Below, one piece after another: positions 1 to 11,699 of a stretch of DNA of 64,000 nt. This DNA comes from Magicicada septendecula (taxonomy: Eukaryota > Arthropoda > Insecta > Hemiptera > Cicadidae): assembly GCA_034769895.1 (NCBI GenBank), contig CM068369.1, forward strand, positions 147,643,574-147,707,573, given 5' to 3'. The notes beneath the pieces were generated by a model. That model was not told the DNA's origin. It saw only the letters and a list, made by a program, of their open reading frames with translations, and searched no databases. The position numbers and the translations under genes were made by a program. Every line of letters begins with the position of its first letter. Positions within the stretch are counted from its first letter, which is position 1.

Positions 1-92
1 GCTGTTTCTGTGTACGAAATAAATAAATTCGAAATTTTATGAATAATTATTTTGTTCTTTTCGTAATGATTTTACCACTTCTTCTACTGGTG

Positions 93-247
93 TCACAACT
101 CATTGTCGGTCTTACCCTCCTTAATAATTGTCCTCCATTCCGTCCTCTCACCACATAACCTTCTCCAGCCCCTCACATTCACTGATACATCTCAGATCAT
201 CCTCTGTATCATCTATCCATACTTTCCTAGGTCTTGCTTTAATTCTT
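93..247 (-). pseudogene. LINE reverse-transcriptase ORF, C-terminal tail
   Basis: The minus strand encodes the C-terminal tail of a non-LTR retrotransposon polyprotein. It holds RPRKVWIDDTEDDL, then WRRLCGERTEWRTI, then a stop, matching the familiar pattern (GRPRKRW-D-x-x-x-DL, then WR-x-x-x-x-DR-x-x-WR) of insect RTE-like LINEs. A one-base shift lies between the two halves, near the CIS/VNVRGW boundary, so this is a dead fragment. The RT domain is absent, as expected from 5' truncation. The clade is not certain. Confidence 0.6.
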
Positions 248-1420
248 CTGATCGTAGGTTTCCAGTCTGACATGCTTTTGGCACTATTTTTTGTAAAACA
301 ATCTTTTACCAATAATTAGCAAATTAATATTATTTATTTACGCTTCCAGGAACTGATAGTTCTTTTCCTTAAATTTCTTGAACTTTTTCTGGAAGTGGAG
401 ATAGAACGTTCGGTACGACGTGTATTGGCAATATAACACCGGTCACTAACATCTTATTCTTTCATGACTCCGTTATTAGTGGGGTGAGTCGATAATCGTT
501 ATGGAAAATAAGTCGACGGTAGATATCAACATAAAACATAACAATGTAATCATAAGTAAGCGCTGACTTTTTTAGCAATGCCAGTAGCGCGGACATTGAT
601 ATTACATGGATGACGAAATTATTATATAAGGCCTATTATATTATTATTAATTATAATTATATTATTATTATATTATTATATAAGGCCTACAGAGCGGTAG
701 AGATAGGTGGCGACTTTGCTCTTTAAAAGCTTCGATGTTGGTATAATTATATGTATGTCCTTCAGTTGTCACGCTACTCATAGCTAACATCAGGATAATT
801 TTGACTTAAGAATCCACAAGTTAGGGGGCTGTAACTGACCGGCAAGCAAAACGCGGCTACACATAGTTAGCTAATCGTTGTTAATTTTGTCATGTATTTT
901 GTGAATACTAGGCTAATGAGGCCTAAGTTTCTGGCCCACCGGAAGCTCATGCAGTAAACAGTTTTTTCTTGTCCGTTCAAAGATGTTAATCAAGCTAGTA
1001 GTTTCTGTCTATATACGCGAAGTGGACAGCAACCACGCAGTCACGCTCAAATCTGGTCTCTTATAAGATACTATGTCTTAAGTCTGCAGATTGCTGAGCT
1101 AGGTACTATACGAGTGGACACGCGTAGTGTACAAGAGAAGTTGGCTTCTTATAACTTGACTTTCTTGTTAGACTTTTGTTTTGTTTTCTTTACTACAGCA
1201 CTAACCCAACCAGTACAGGCTCCAAAGTATTACTGTGTTGCGAAAGTGATCTGCTCATTGGAAGATTTGGTATAAAATGATTTATCACGCAGTGTAGATG
1301 CTGTTTATAATCTCGTATTAGACCTGACATAAGAGACGTTTACCTTAAACATACCAGTGTTAGCCTGTATAAATTAAAATTACGAACATCTGGTAATAAA
1401 AAACTGCCTAAATAAATAGT
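248..1420. other. Unassigned AT-rich sequence
   Basis: I see no coding signal. It contains a TTA/TAA-rich patch around 635-690 and the short word AGGCCTA more than once, which recurs across the window. No terminal repeats or known domains were found. Confidence 0.5.
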
Positions 1421-1497
1421 ATTATCACTGTTGCACACCACTATAGAAAAATTATTCCGATTAGCGCTTTCAAGCTTCTCAGTTCATTGTTCAAATT
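1421..1497 (-). repeat. PLE terminal-repeat arm with decayed hammerhead
   Basis: Reverse complement of the terminal repeat seen intact at 2321-2399. The GAAAGCGCTAATCGGA half of the hammerhead is intact (1456-1472 region). The CTGACGA half has changed to a sequence like TTGAACAATG, so a working ribozyme core is not expected on this side. Confidence 0.65.
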
Positions 1498-1643
1498 CCA
1501 CTTCTCTGTAATACTGGGATTTTTTCTACATTTTTATTCCTTATCTTATCAAATACGGTTTCACATTTTTTAATAGCTATAGGCCTATCTATTAATTGCG
1601 GAATTTAATTAATATTAATTTATTATTAATATTAATTATTAGC

Positions 1644-1976
1644 GGAATTTATAAATTAAAATATAGAGACTGCAACAAAGTGTACCTAGGTGAGACAGGA
1701 CGGAAATTCGTATGCAGGTTGTCTGACCAAAAACATGGAGAAGGTAACAGAACAATGAATTCGTTATACGCAAGACATTTCATAGAAGAGAATCATAAGT
1801 TTGTTAATCCTTTGGAAAACTATGAAATTTTGAAAGTAGTCAATAACACAGTTGAAAGGAAGCTTAGGGAGGTTTTAGAAATATTGAAAGAAAGAGAAAA
1901 AGGGTTAGACAATTTAGTGAATATTAAAACTAAATTTGATAATGAAGAAATATTTTATTATATAATTAAAAAGTAA
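1644..1976 (+). pseudogene. PLE GIY-YIG endonuclease domain
   Basis: About 110 residues remain. GIYKL begins the domain, followed by VYLGETGRKF (the YIG motif as YLG plus the catalytic Arg region), a His in QKH, and SLYARHFIEENHKF, which matches the family's conserved ...AxHxxxxxHxF segment. The tail is rich in Lys and Glu. This is the nuclease that follows the RT in Penelope-like elements and nicks the target DNA. The open frame extends upstream to a TTG at 1596, but that part is low-complexity (Asn/Ile/Leu) and not part of the fold. No ATG or RT is present, so it is a remnant. Confidence 0.75.
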
Positions 1977-2111
1977 AAGATACAGGACGGATAGATAACA
2001 TTAAGAATTAAATTGCATAGGGCTATATGGATGTTTTGAAAATAAGGGTGAGTGACCGCGCCCACAAGTGTAAATGAGAAAGGCGTTATAGCGTTAGGTT
2101 TAAAAAAGAAT

Positions 2112-2153
2112 GCACACACACACACGCGCGCGCGCGCGCGCGCGCGCACACAC
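2112..2153. repeat. (CA)n(CG)n microsatellite
   Basis: A run of CA dinucleotides passing into CG and back to CA, inside the 3' UTR of the PLE fragment. Overlapping open frames of Arg-Ala or His-Thr repeats are artefacts of this tract. Confidence 0.9.
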
Positions 2154-2320
2154 TCAACACATATGCACAAGGAATGTGCTAGAAAAATATGTAAGAGTAC
2201 AGACGGGGTGACAGGGCTTGGAGGTTGGGAAGGGACATTTGAATTATAGCTCGTTTGCGGGGGTGTGGTGGTCAGTGGGGCGGGTGGGGGGTGAAGGGTT
2301 TGGTTTTATCCTCTGTTATT

Positions 2321-2364
2321 TCCGATCTGACGATGAGCTGAGAAGCTGGAAAGCGCTAATCGGA
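2321..2364 (+). ncRNA. Hammerhead ribozyme motif, PLE type
   Basis: Stem I is TCCGAT (2321-2326) pairing with ATCGGA (2359-2364). The core CTGACGA (CUGANGA) is at 2327-2333 and GAAA at 2349-2352. Stem II is roughly GAGCT/AGCTG around a GAGA loop. Stem III is minimal (GCGC, 2353-2356), followed by UA, so the predicted cleavage is after A2358. One extra U sits between CUGACGA and stem II, as in the other copies here. Very short stem III hammerheads are known from PLEs and are thought to work as dimers. Activity is not shown. Confidence 0.75.
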
Positions 2365-2427
2365 ATAATTTTTCTTTAGTGGTGTGCAACAGTGATAATT
2401 CTGTTTGTGATTATAACCACTAACATA

Positions 2428-2530
2428 ACATTCTTAATTAAAAAAATAGTGTTTATTAAAGTAAGTGAGTCTCACATGACATAATTTTTCAATTAAACAC
2501 AATTCAATAGCGGCTGAGTCGTGGTGGCAG

Positions 2531-2567
<37 letters not shown>

Positions 2568-3718
2568 CGCCAGCTTTCTGTTAGGCGCATGACTTTCTTA
2601 AACATCAACTATCTATTAATAACCCAGTACCACAACACTACAATCAAATAGTGGCAACTTTTTTAAATTACGTAATTATATCAATCCGGTTTGCATTAAG
2701 AAAAAATAATAGCCCTGTGACAACAGCAGTATTGTTTTCAGTTTTTTGTCGAGTCAAATTATCTGTGGTTAACCGACTTTAAAAATATATTAATTACAGT
2801 TCAATCGTTTCGTAGAGATCAAAAAGTATCTACTACTGCTTTGTGGGGATTTCTCGTATAATACACGCTGTGTTATTGTACCACACACGACCATGGACGC
2901 ACACATAGGTACCGTATAAGCAATGTGTGACATACAAAATTTTCTACTACTTTTATGAAAGTTCAGATTCGTTATCCGTTCAATGTTAGCACTCTTGCTA
3001 TAAAACACACACACACACAATTAAGTCTACTGTTTGAATAATAAACACCGTTGTTTTCTCATTATCGTTTGCATTTACACTACTGTTTATAGCGCACTGT
3101 TTTGCAATGCAAAGACACCGTTTCCTCTGGAGTCAGCTGTGTGCGGATTTCTGCTGTCACAAAGCTTAATGTGGTCTTTGAGGTTATAAACTTGTCCTGT
3201 TTGCTTTGTGCGTTCAGGTGAGTCACCGCACGCGAGACCTCTGCACTCTATCCACAGCCCACCACACGCACACACACAGACACACACATCACTTGTAAAT
3301 CAAAACACGTAAATGACGTTTGATGTAACTTCCTGATCGCATAATACCTACATACCTTGTAATAAAATCAAATTAAAACACTCAAATACATGAATGTGGA
3401 AAAACTAATTGAATATTTGCTACAAATTTATTCATTATTTTATTTAATGAAACAAATAATGAAAACTACAAATTGTAGTTTTATTTATTCGTTACCACTC
3501 TGTACTTGCAAGATATAAATGTTTGCAAATGTTTGCAAAATTTAAAACGTTCTTGTTAAGAATACGTGAATTGATCACAGTATTAGAAAGATGATAATAT
3601 AATAAAACACTGGAGAATAAGTTAAGGTGTAACGAACATTTCTGTACTTGAAGAACAAAGTCAGAAGTGAACAGTAATCAAGTTGGAATAAATTAGAGCT
3701 AAACTCACACCAGCAGTT
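2428..3718. other. Unassigned sequence with CA/GT microsatellites
   Basis: Contains a (GT)n tract at 2532-2565 and shorter CA runs near 3002-3018 and 3262-3288. No coding motif recognised. Confidence 0.5.
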
Positions 3719-4110
3719 AGGACTTATTACGATGTTTTAAATCATCTTAAAAGTGGACTGGTAACTAGAAATATAAAACTAGAAACTAATAAAATTCTGG
3801 TAAGACCCATATTAACTTATGATTCTAAAATGTGGTCAATGTTAAATAAGGATGAGAACAAACTAAACATGTTTAAAAGGAAGACCATGAGGAGGATTCT
3901 GGGTCCTGCGTATGAGAAGGGGCGGTTGTGGAAGAGTTTCAATATGAAATGTTAAGGGTAAACCGTTACTTAATTATATATAACCGATATCCATGTTAAG
4001 ACAATTCATTTGACTCGACATATTGATGGATGCAAAAGGGTTAACTAGAAAGGCGAATGACTGGGGTTGAGGATAATGTGAGAGAGAGCGGAGAGAGGGA
4101 CAGTGATAGT
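3719..4110 (+). pseudogene. LINE reverse-transcriptase C-terminal fragment
   Basis: The frame from 3719 to the stop at 3953-3955 reads with typical LINE RT tail motifs: LVRPILTYDSKMW (usually RPVLTYGSETW), ENKLNMFKRKTMRRILGP (usually LxxFExKxLRRIxGP). After a frameshift, traces of the RL-x-W-x-GH region and TGVEDNVRE (usually RWEDDVRE) continue to about 4110. It is 5'-truncated and broken, and was probably copied from an RTE-like element similar to the fragments at 29 kb and 34 kb. Confidence 0.7.
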
Positions 4111-6299
4111 AATGGCAGCAAAAACAATGGAATGCAGAAACAATGGCATGCAGTGATTTTATGGGAACAATTTAAAATATGCTTCGTCTTGAACACTGAA
4201 GCTAAGAAGTTCTTTGAAAACAGTGAAGTTTTCCAAAAATTTAACATGATTTTTGAAGTATAAAGGGTACAAATTAAATATAATGTGCAGCACTATGTTT
4301 TTTATAAAAAATTATAAAAATTTTTAATTTTTCTTTTCTTGCGGGCAGAGTTTAATTTTCATTTTGTTTCGGTTTTCCGGATTTAGCCCGTCGTTCATCC
4401 TTTTCTCGTCAGCCAAACATTTCAGGCAGCTACGTCTGACTATCTTCATCCTGCCAGAGGCAATGAATTCACTGAATTTTGCTGGTTACCACTACCGGTT
4501 TGCAATGTTCGTCTGATTTATGAAATCATATTGTCGCGACGACATAATTTTTTCAGTATACAGTACCAGATGAAATACTGCAGAACGCAGGTTAGGCCTT
4601 CAACATAAAACAATGAACAGATTTAGTAATATAAATAGTAGCCGGAGGAAATTAGTAATTTTTTATAACTGCTGCTGACTGGAGCAAGACGGTCACCGAA
4701 GAAGTACTACATCCCACATTTAACCGAAATATATGGCTGGAAAAAGATAAATGGAGCGTCATCTTGGAAAACAAAAAATGAAGACAAAAATAATTATGTC
4801 TGTTTGAAATACAATGTAACACTAATTATGTTTGTAATAATTATGACTGCAAGAAACTTGAGAGTAAAACTCTAATGTTTTGACTCTAGCACAGAGTTAT
4901 ACACTTAATAGAACAGGTTTCTCATTTTTAGTAATTGGGTTACTACATTTCTTATGAGAAAGATAAATATATAGCCTGCACATTACAAAAAATATGAGTC
5001 ACGAATATGCGACAACACATATAAAGTGACTGTTCTAAATACTGGCCACCAATAACGGATATGAGACAGATTGAAACATAGGACATGAAATAACTCAAAT
5101 CGTCAAGGCGTGTACTAGGGAAACTAGAATTAGAAATGAAACTACACAAGAATCAGTTGTAAATGTTCAACATTGTAAAGGAACACAATGAAAAGAGGAA
5201 CGATCGTTTTCAAAGAATGGTTCCAAGAAGAATTCTGAAGCCAGCTATAAAATATCAGCCAAAATAAAGTGTCGGTGGAGCAAGAACGAGGTAAAACCTA
5301 AATCTAAAAGTACCGAAAAAGAGTTAGTACATAATTAGGATAATTTGATGTGAAAATTACGTATTTGCAGGGACATTTATTAACAATTTATGACACACAA
5401 CTGATACTAACAGACCTTAGCATCATCAAATTGGGCTTATTATGTAGTTACTGCTCTTTTGCATAAGGAACAGCAGCACACACGTTTATAGCGCGGAAAA
5501 AATTGACAGAATTTCATTTGTTAATGCAATCCAGTAGACAGTTATCAACCGGTTGACACTATTGTTGAGTATTACGTGAGCGTTATTAATATGGATACGC
5601 CGCCCGGATCACTACGTTCACAAATTTGTGTGGTGCCCTACATTCTGACACGTAGTCAATTTTCTTTATTATTGCAGAACTGAATTCATTTTACTGTGTA
5701 ATTACCTTAGCGCGGTGTGCAGCTGGTTTCAAAAATCAGTGAAACTTACGAAACGTTTGCAAGGGATAATGTTCGCAGTAATAGGTTATGGGTGTATAGC
5801 TCATATCCAGCCATTATGTGGTATGCTTTACTGCTGACTGCTCCATATCAATTTACACTCGAATCGTATGCACACCTGTTAGTGCGTGGATGTGATACCA
5901 CATATGGAAGTGGTAATTGGTACTGGATATCCAGTGCTGGAAACCCTTCTTCTGATTTCCACATAGGACGCTTCATATAAGAAAGTCGGTTGCACCATTT
6001 CGTTTTCTTTTTTTTCTAAACACGAATTCGTTAGAAGCGCTTGCATATAGAGCCGGGCTATGGTGATTCGGAAACACGGAAAGTAATGTGTTGTTTGCAG
6101 TAATTAATACCCTTGTACTTCGTCTTGGTAAGTTCTAACGCTTTCTAATGGTCTAATGGTTCATCTCCATTTACAGTCCTTCATCCGGACACAACTTCTG
6201 ATTTAGGAAAATATTTTGACTCGATCATTACCTACAGGACTTGTAGTTGATTTTTCTCCTGTTACCACGCACGTTTTTATAAGTACACCATAGCCGACA
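4111..6299. other. Unassigned AT-rich sequence
   Basis: No recognisable domain, terminal repeat or RNA gene. An open frame of 87 codons at 5717-5980 has no motif I can place and is probably fortuitous. Confidence 0.45.
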
Positions 6300-6990
6300 T
6301 CCTTTCTAACCTCTTTTTAATTATATTCTTTGTACCATTTCCATCCTCTTTAACCTGTCTTGTAACCCTCTCCCAATCATTGTTTAACATTTAAATTTGT
6401 CGTATCTCTCATGTCTGTACCACCTCAAACTTCTACTCCTGTTTCTGATCTTTTATCGTACGCGTATATGTTCCTCATAGGGTTCCTTTAATTTCTCTCA
6501 AAAATGTGATTAAAAAGAAATCAAGTCCCTTAGTATTCGAAATCCTTTGCTACTCCATAAATTACTATTCGCTCAGTCATTAATTCTAACCTTGTTGATT
6601 CCATAATCTCCGCTTCAAATATCGCTATTTCCATAGAGCCATTCACTCTTTTCTTCTTTAATTTTAGATCGCGTGCCTTCTTATCTAATCGTAAACATTA
6701 TGTAGATCTTCCAGGATTCCTTTTGCCTTACCCGTAGTTGCTCGTTCGGTCTTTCATTTTTTTTTAGTAAAGATGTTTGTTTTCCTTATTTTATTTTTTA
6801 TGATAGCCTACTTCTCCATACGTTAGGGTTTCGACTAAAGTTTTCTTCTTCTATCATGTGACTTGTGTCTGGCTAAGTGCCCCAGGTATGATATATCTCT
6901 TTTCTTTAATTTCCTTCTAACGGTGGCGTTTAATACCTTTTATTTTATACTCATTCGCAGATTCTTCTTATCTGTATATGTTAACAGAAA
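6300..6990 (-). pseudogene. Possible degraded LINE remnant
   Basis: The given strand is pyrimidine-rich. The minus strand has a short match to the LINE RT palm motif near 6780-6850 (LVETLTYGEVGY, compare LxxTxLTYGSEVW) and, further on, GGTDMRDTT-like text at the usual distance. Many stops interrupt it. This is a weak assignment. Confidence 0.3.
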
Positions 6991-7030
6991 TTAATCCGGT
7001 TTGCAAAATAAACGTCAACTAAAGAAACAA

Positions 7031-7524
7031 AAGCTAGAGTTGTCGGTAGTTACGGATAAGGCTGGCCGTATGGTAAGGGAAGGTACTTCACAAAGCTAGA
7101 GTTGTCGTAGTTACGTATAAGGCTGGCCGTATGGTAAGGGAAGGTACGTCACACAGCTAGAGTTGTCGGTAGTTACGGATAAGGCTGGCCGTATGGTAAG
7201 GGAAGATACTTCACAAAGCTAGAGTTGTCGGTAGTTACGGATAAGGTTGGCCGTATGGTAAGGGAAGATACTTCACAAAGCTACAGTTGTCGGTAGTTAC
7301 GGATAAGGTTAGCCGTATGGTAAGGGAAGATACTTCACAAAGCTAGAGTTGTCGGTAGTTACGGATAAGGCTGGCCGTTTGGTAAGGGAAGGTACTTCAC
7401 AAAGCTAGAGTTGTCGGTAGTTACGGATAAGGCTGGCCGTAAGTTAAGGGAAGATACTTCACAAAGCTAGAGTTGTTGGTAGTTACGGATAAGGCTGGCC
7501 TTATGGTAAGGGAAGATACTTCAT
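7031..7524. repeat. 62-bp minisatellite, 8 tandem units
   Basis: Head-to-tail copies of a 62-bp unit beginning AAGCTAGAGTTGTCGGTAG and containing GGATAAGGCTGGCCGTATGG and GGTAAGGGAAGGTACTTCAC. Units start at 7031, 7093, 7154 and so on at 61-62 bp spacing. They differ by a few substitutions and one single-base deletion. There are no spacers, so it is not a CRISPR-like array. Confidence 0.93.
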
Positions 7525-9053
7525 AAAAACGATCTAATGGGAACAGAAAAACTGAAAACATATTATCTTAATATTTCCTTTCAACAGAAAAAATTGTAAT
7601 TATTTTAACGTAAACATTTTTCCTAGTAAAGAACTGTTAGTAGTAATTTAGCAAGAGGAAAACAGAATTCGTAGAATAGAAATGAAGAAGGTGACGAATG
7701 GAGGAAGCAACGTAAGGAAGCAAGAGAATACTCTTGTTGAATGTTAGGTATAAGAGAGTGAAGATAAACAGATACGAAGGAGAAAGTAAACAGAGAGAGT
7801 CGATATGGCGCTCGCTCAGTTCTAGATTTCAATCTATAAAACGTGTCTAAGAAGGCCAGAGAGAGGGAGAGAGTGGTATTTAGTATTTACTATCAGGTGA
7901 GAACCGATATGTGAATAGTGTGAAGTTTGTTTTGAATGAGGGAAAGTAGTTACCAGTCAGTTGCTGGAAACCATAAATATAATCCGATAATCGAGGTTAA
8001 TGTTTCCGATAATGTTAACGTACAGTTGGCTCTGAGAAGAATTAAATCGAGGACAGAGTTCAGTGTTCCATTTGATTGAGTAATCTCAATTTTCGACATT
8101 GACTGTAAGACAGATACTAGTATTGTGAATGAAAATTAATGTTAATAAAATGTTTTAATTACATACGCACAATCCTAAATGAAAATGTAGGTGTGAGATC
8201 AAATGTTTAATTAAGTACTACCAGAGGCAACCGACTTCAACGGATACATTACCTACTTGCCTTGTGTACTGATGTTAAATATACGTTGTATCGCCATGTT
8301 TACATCACCACTATCACAACCACAGCCAACGTTGTGTGCTCACAGTAAAATGTGCGACACGCTAGTTGTGACTTTTGTGTTAGTATTCGACTTGCTTATG
8401 CTTGACTTAACACTATGATGATCATCTATAAATTTTCAAAATATTCTGTTGGTCCAACAAAGGTAAGTATTACGACGAGAATTCGGTTTGTTCTTAGTTT
8501 GTTAAGATTTTATTTACTGTTTGCTCAAAAGTCTCAAAGGAATTTTTATAACGAGTCCTCACGTTACCTATACTTACACCCACACTATCAAATGTGTAAT
8601 AAGACACTAATTAGGCTTATTGCCATTTATCTTAGTAACTTATGCTCACTATGTTAGGAGAATGACGGTGAAACACACTTGTATAAATACACGTTTTAGC
8701 TGGTAAATATAAATACATAAGGTTTGTTTATAAATATTAGTTAGTTACAGTCTGACATACAACAAGAAGTCTGTTCACGTCCTAACGTTTTATTTTAAAA
8801 TTAAATAAATGTTCGTTTAATCTTGCTAATCTATAATTAGTAGTATGTTTTATATATTTGTATTTTCTTGCTTACTTTTAAAGGCTCGTGTAGAACATGA
8901 GCAATTTGTGAAAACGACTGTCGTGCAGATATATTTTTAAATTTATTCATTTTTTTAGAAAGAAATCCAGTTATAATTCTTGAACCATACTTTCGGCTTG
9001 ACGTGTAAAACATAATCTTTAGTTGGTTTTGTGTTGTATTATTTGAACTAAGA
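7525..9053. other. Unassigned sequence
   Basis: A purine-rich patch (GAGAGAGGGAGAGAG) occurs near 7858-7875. A 95-codon open frame on the minus strand (8837-9124) overlaps the edge of the Helitron 3' region, and I recognise nothing in it. No other feature was seen. Confidence 0.45.
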
Positions 9054-9090
9054 GTGTCACTGACACAAACGGGCGGAGCATTTGATATTC

Positions 9091-9190
9091 GTAATAATTT
9101 ATTTATCAATATTTTTACAATCAACCGTCTTTGATCCGTTAGATAAATAGAATCGAAATAATTTATTTATCAATATTCTTAGAATCAACA
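9091..9190. repeat. Short direct repeat downstream of Helitron ORF
   Basis: AATAATTTATTTATCAATATT followed by TTACAATCAAC or TTAGAATCAAC occurs twice, about 65 bp apart (9091-9124 and 9156-9190). A minus-strand AATAAA signal lies at about 9220-9225, just downstream of the Helitron stop. Confidence 0.7.
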
Positions 9191-9275
9191 AAATATATAC
9201 ACGTTAATGATACACACTTTTTATTGAATACACTACATTATAGTACAATTTACATTAATTGCCATTAGACATATT

Positions 9276-9730
9276 TCACAACCTTTGCAACTCATGCCTA
9301 CGATCAACCATTGATGGACTTCTATTAATTTTTAGCAGTCTATCAAAATTAAACGCCGGTTGTAATAATAATCCTTCTAATGTTTTCACTCTTGAAAGAC
9401 CAACATACGTTAATCCAACCGGAAATTCATTGTCTCCTAAATTAACAATTGACTTATCCAATGTTATCCCTTGCGATCTATGTATACTAACAGCATATGC
9501 TAACATTAACGGAAATTGTTTTCGAGTACAAGAAATTTAATTTTTCTTGAATGATGCCACTACTGGTACAATGGGTACTGAATTCTCGTACGGAATTGGT
9601 CTGTATATTTTTCGAAAAATACAAGTATACATATTGGCATGTGATTGTTATAATTTTCGCATTCAACTGCCGGGTCATAAATAATATCAGTTACTGTCCC
9701 AACTGAACCGATGGCTAGTATTATAACGCT
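9276..9730 (-). pseudogene. Helitron PIF1-like helicase, C-terminal part
   Basis: The minus strand reads GSVGTVTDIIYD near 9712-9678. A stop and frame changes follow at about 9560, then AYAVSIHRSQGITLDKS and GLTYVGLSRVKTLEGL, and it ends RRHELQRL before the stop at 9276. These are the last helicase motifs of PIF1/Helitron proteins: the AxTIHKSQG motif and the motif VI YVALSR (here YVGLSR). The helicase unwinds DNA during rolling-circle transposition. It is broken by at least one stop and one frameshift. The missing upstream part is found at 18790-20060. Confidence 0.8.
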
Positions 9731-10278
9731 AAAAAAAAAGAGAAAATGTGTCGGCGCTTGCAATGACATTGATGTATGGAGAGAAACTAGGAGAGGAAGT
9801 TAGTACAAAAGAGTGTGAAATTCTTCAACGTCAACGTGCATGTATATGGACGTATCGTAAATCAACAGGGTAACTGGACGCTAGGAGAAACTAAGGGGTT
9901 GTTCTGGCTAAAAGGCATATAAAAAAGCCAGGGAGATTTACGATTATGATATACCGAGAAGGCCGCAGCAGAGGTGATTGAACTAAAGATAAGAAAGAAA
10001 AGGGGAACAGAGGTGACCTATCAGAAAACAGCTTTGGAGGTAGGTGTGTTTCCAGGAGCGGAATTTGCTGGAAGAAGAGAGAGAAGGACCTACTAAAACT
10101 GAGCAAAGTGAAAATTAGGAGACTAGTGGGGGAATTATGTGTGTTGAATATATACAGTTAACTTAGGAGCGATCAGGGGAGTCTACTTAAATTTTCTTAG
10201 AGTCAACATGAGTAAACATTCTGTGTAACTTATTTAAATATTGAAAAAGTGAGAACTGAGAGTTTTGTTAGTATGAAG
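9731..10278. other. Non-Helitron sequence between Helitron C-terminus and LTR element
   Basis: Purine-rich sequence (for example GGAGAGAAACTAGGAGAGG) with no coding match. Together with 17825-18780 it forms about 1.5 kb that interrupts the Helitron and itself contains the LTR insertion. It may be an older insertion, but I could not define its ends. Confidence 0.4.
10275..10278. repeat. Target-site duplication GAAG (left)
   Basis: GAAG immediately before the 5' LTR is repeated immediately after the 3' LTR at 17821-17824. A 4-bp duplication suits a Ty3/Gypsy integrase. Confidence 0.8.
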
Positions 10279-11695
10279 TGTGACGATTTAAAAAAAAAAT
10301 TTTAATCGCACAAATAAAAATTGCTTTCAATATAAGTAAGAGTATTATCCACCCCTTACCTATGCCTAGATTCATGCAACAACGTGCAAATTGTCCCGTA
10401 CCAACACGTTAAGAACGGTGTTATTTTGCTAATAGTAATAATTACTTTAATTAAATAAAATATGTACAAAATAAATAAAGAAATTCATAATTCGTAACCA
10501 AAAGGTAAAATAATGTATTACGACTTAATTAGTAAATAATTAATATAACTTAAAAGAACGAACTATTTTCTCAGTGCGTAAAACCGCGCCAGCTTACTGA
10601 CCCCTTGCCGCAAAACATTGCTTGCACTCGCCCGATAGACACCGAGATGTAAGGATGTAGCTGCTGTGTTGTGAACATACACATAGGTGTATACCGTTAA
10701 ACAATATTTAATCAAGTTTATAATGAGTTCGATTAGACCTATGTAGTATAATAATAATAATAAAAACAAAATTATAATGTAGTGCGTGAAGAAACATGCA
10801 AAGAATAAAAAAAAAAAAGAAACTTTGCCGACACATCTCCTAGCAAGCTGTAAATGGTGACAAATGTTAATTACCAGATTTTAGTGCTGATAAAATATGA
10901 ACTGTAACTAAAAGTAAAATGTAAACTACCGACTCCGAAAGAAGATAACACGAACAGCAACCGGATGAACTTCTAGCACCAAGATCTAATCGTCTAGGAA
11001 GAGACTACCAGAAACAATCAACCTCATGGAACTTCAAGAGCAACCGTGGATCACACCCTAGAAGAGGACTGAAGATGACCATCATGGACCCCACAGCATA
11101 CACATTGTTATATTCAGGTGATATCAAAACATAATACTTGTAACACAAATTCACTGTAAAACAACAAGACCAGTAACAAAAGAACAGTAAAGAACTTTTG
11201 ATAATTTAAAGTTTAATATATATATTTTTGTAATCACTGTAATGAAGTAGTAATGACATTACGATGTTTAGATTTAAATTAATTTTAAAATTTACAACCA
11301 AATTTATTCTTCTTATAATTTGGTTGAAGTTGTAATAAAAACATAACTAAGTTGAAACCCGGATCCGGGGTAATTAAAACAATATCTAGCTGAATGATTT
11401 TGATACAGAAAGAATAAAGAGTAAAATATACAAAATCTTTAATGCGGAATGTTTTAGAATCTGAGTTTTAAAAGTAAAGTAAAGTATGAGAGGTAAATAT
11501 GTTAATAAAGAGATGTTTTTGCTAACACCCAACGAGTGAATAAATTTATACAATCCTTGCTTAATTCCTGAACAGTAAAGTGTTATTATTTGTTAGTGAT
11601 TAAGGTTTACTAACAACGGCAGCTAGTTCAATTAACAGGTAACAAATTGAACTGGTTCCCGACATTTGTGATATCTTAACAAGGGAGACGTCACA
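10279..11695 (+). repeat. 5' LTR
   Basis: 1417 bp, TGTGACG...CGTCACA. It matches the 3' LTR except for a handful of substitutions (for example near 10300, 10365, 10428-10434 and 10531) and homopolymer length. Open frames inside it (such as 10563-10769) appear identically in the other LTR and are not genes. Confidence 0.95.
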
Positions 11696-11699
11696 AAAT

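Larger units (their letters stand above)
1421..2427 (+). mobile_element. 5'-truncated Penelope-like element flanked by inverted terminal repeats
   Basis: A GIY-YIG endonuclease remnant (1644-1976) lies between two related sequences in opposite orientation: 1421-1497 (minus) and 2321-2427 (plus). The outer parts of the arms pair closely (TGTTGCACACCACTATAG against a near-identical reverse complement). The right copy carries a hammerhead motif. PLEs are known for terminal repeats in direct or inverted arrangement, a C-terminal GIY-YIG nuclease and hammerhead ribozymes in the repeats. The RT domain has been lost. Related repeats occur at 42664-42880 and 45912-46066. Confidence 0.75.

Noticed and set aside
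2052-2249. Short plus and minus frames over 1958-2249
   Set aside because: They run through the (CA)n(CG)n tract in the PLE 3' UTR, and the composition explains them.
7031-7524. CRISPR-like array
   Set aside because: Units are contiguous 62-bp repeats without unique spacers, in a eukaryotic genome.
10563-10769. Open frame in the 5' LTR, repeated at 16687-16971
   Set aside because: It is part of the duplicated LTR. Identical sequence in both LTRs explains its conservation, and it has no recognised domain.
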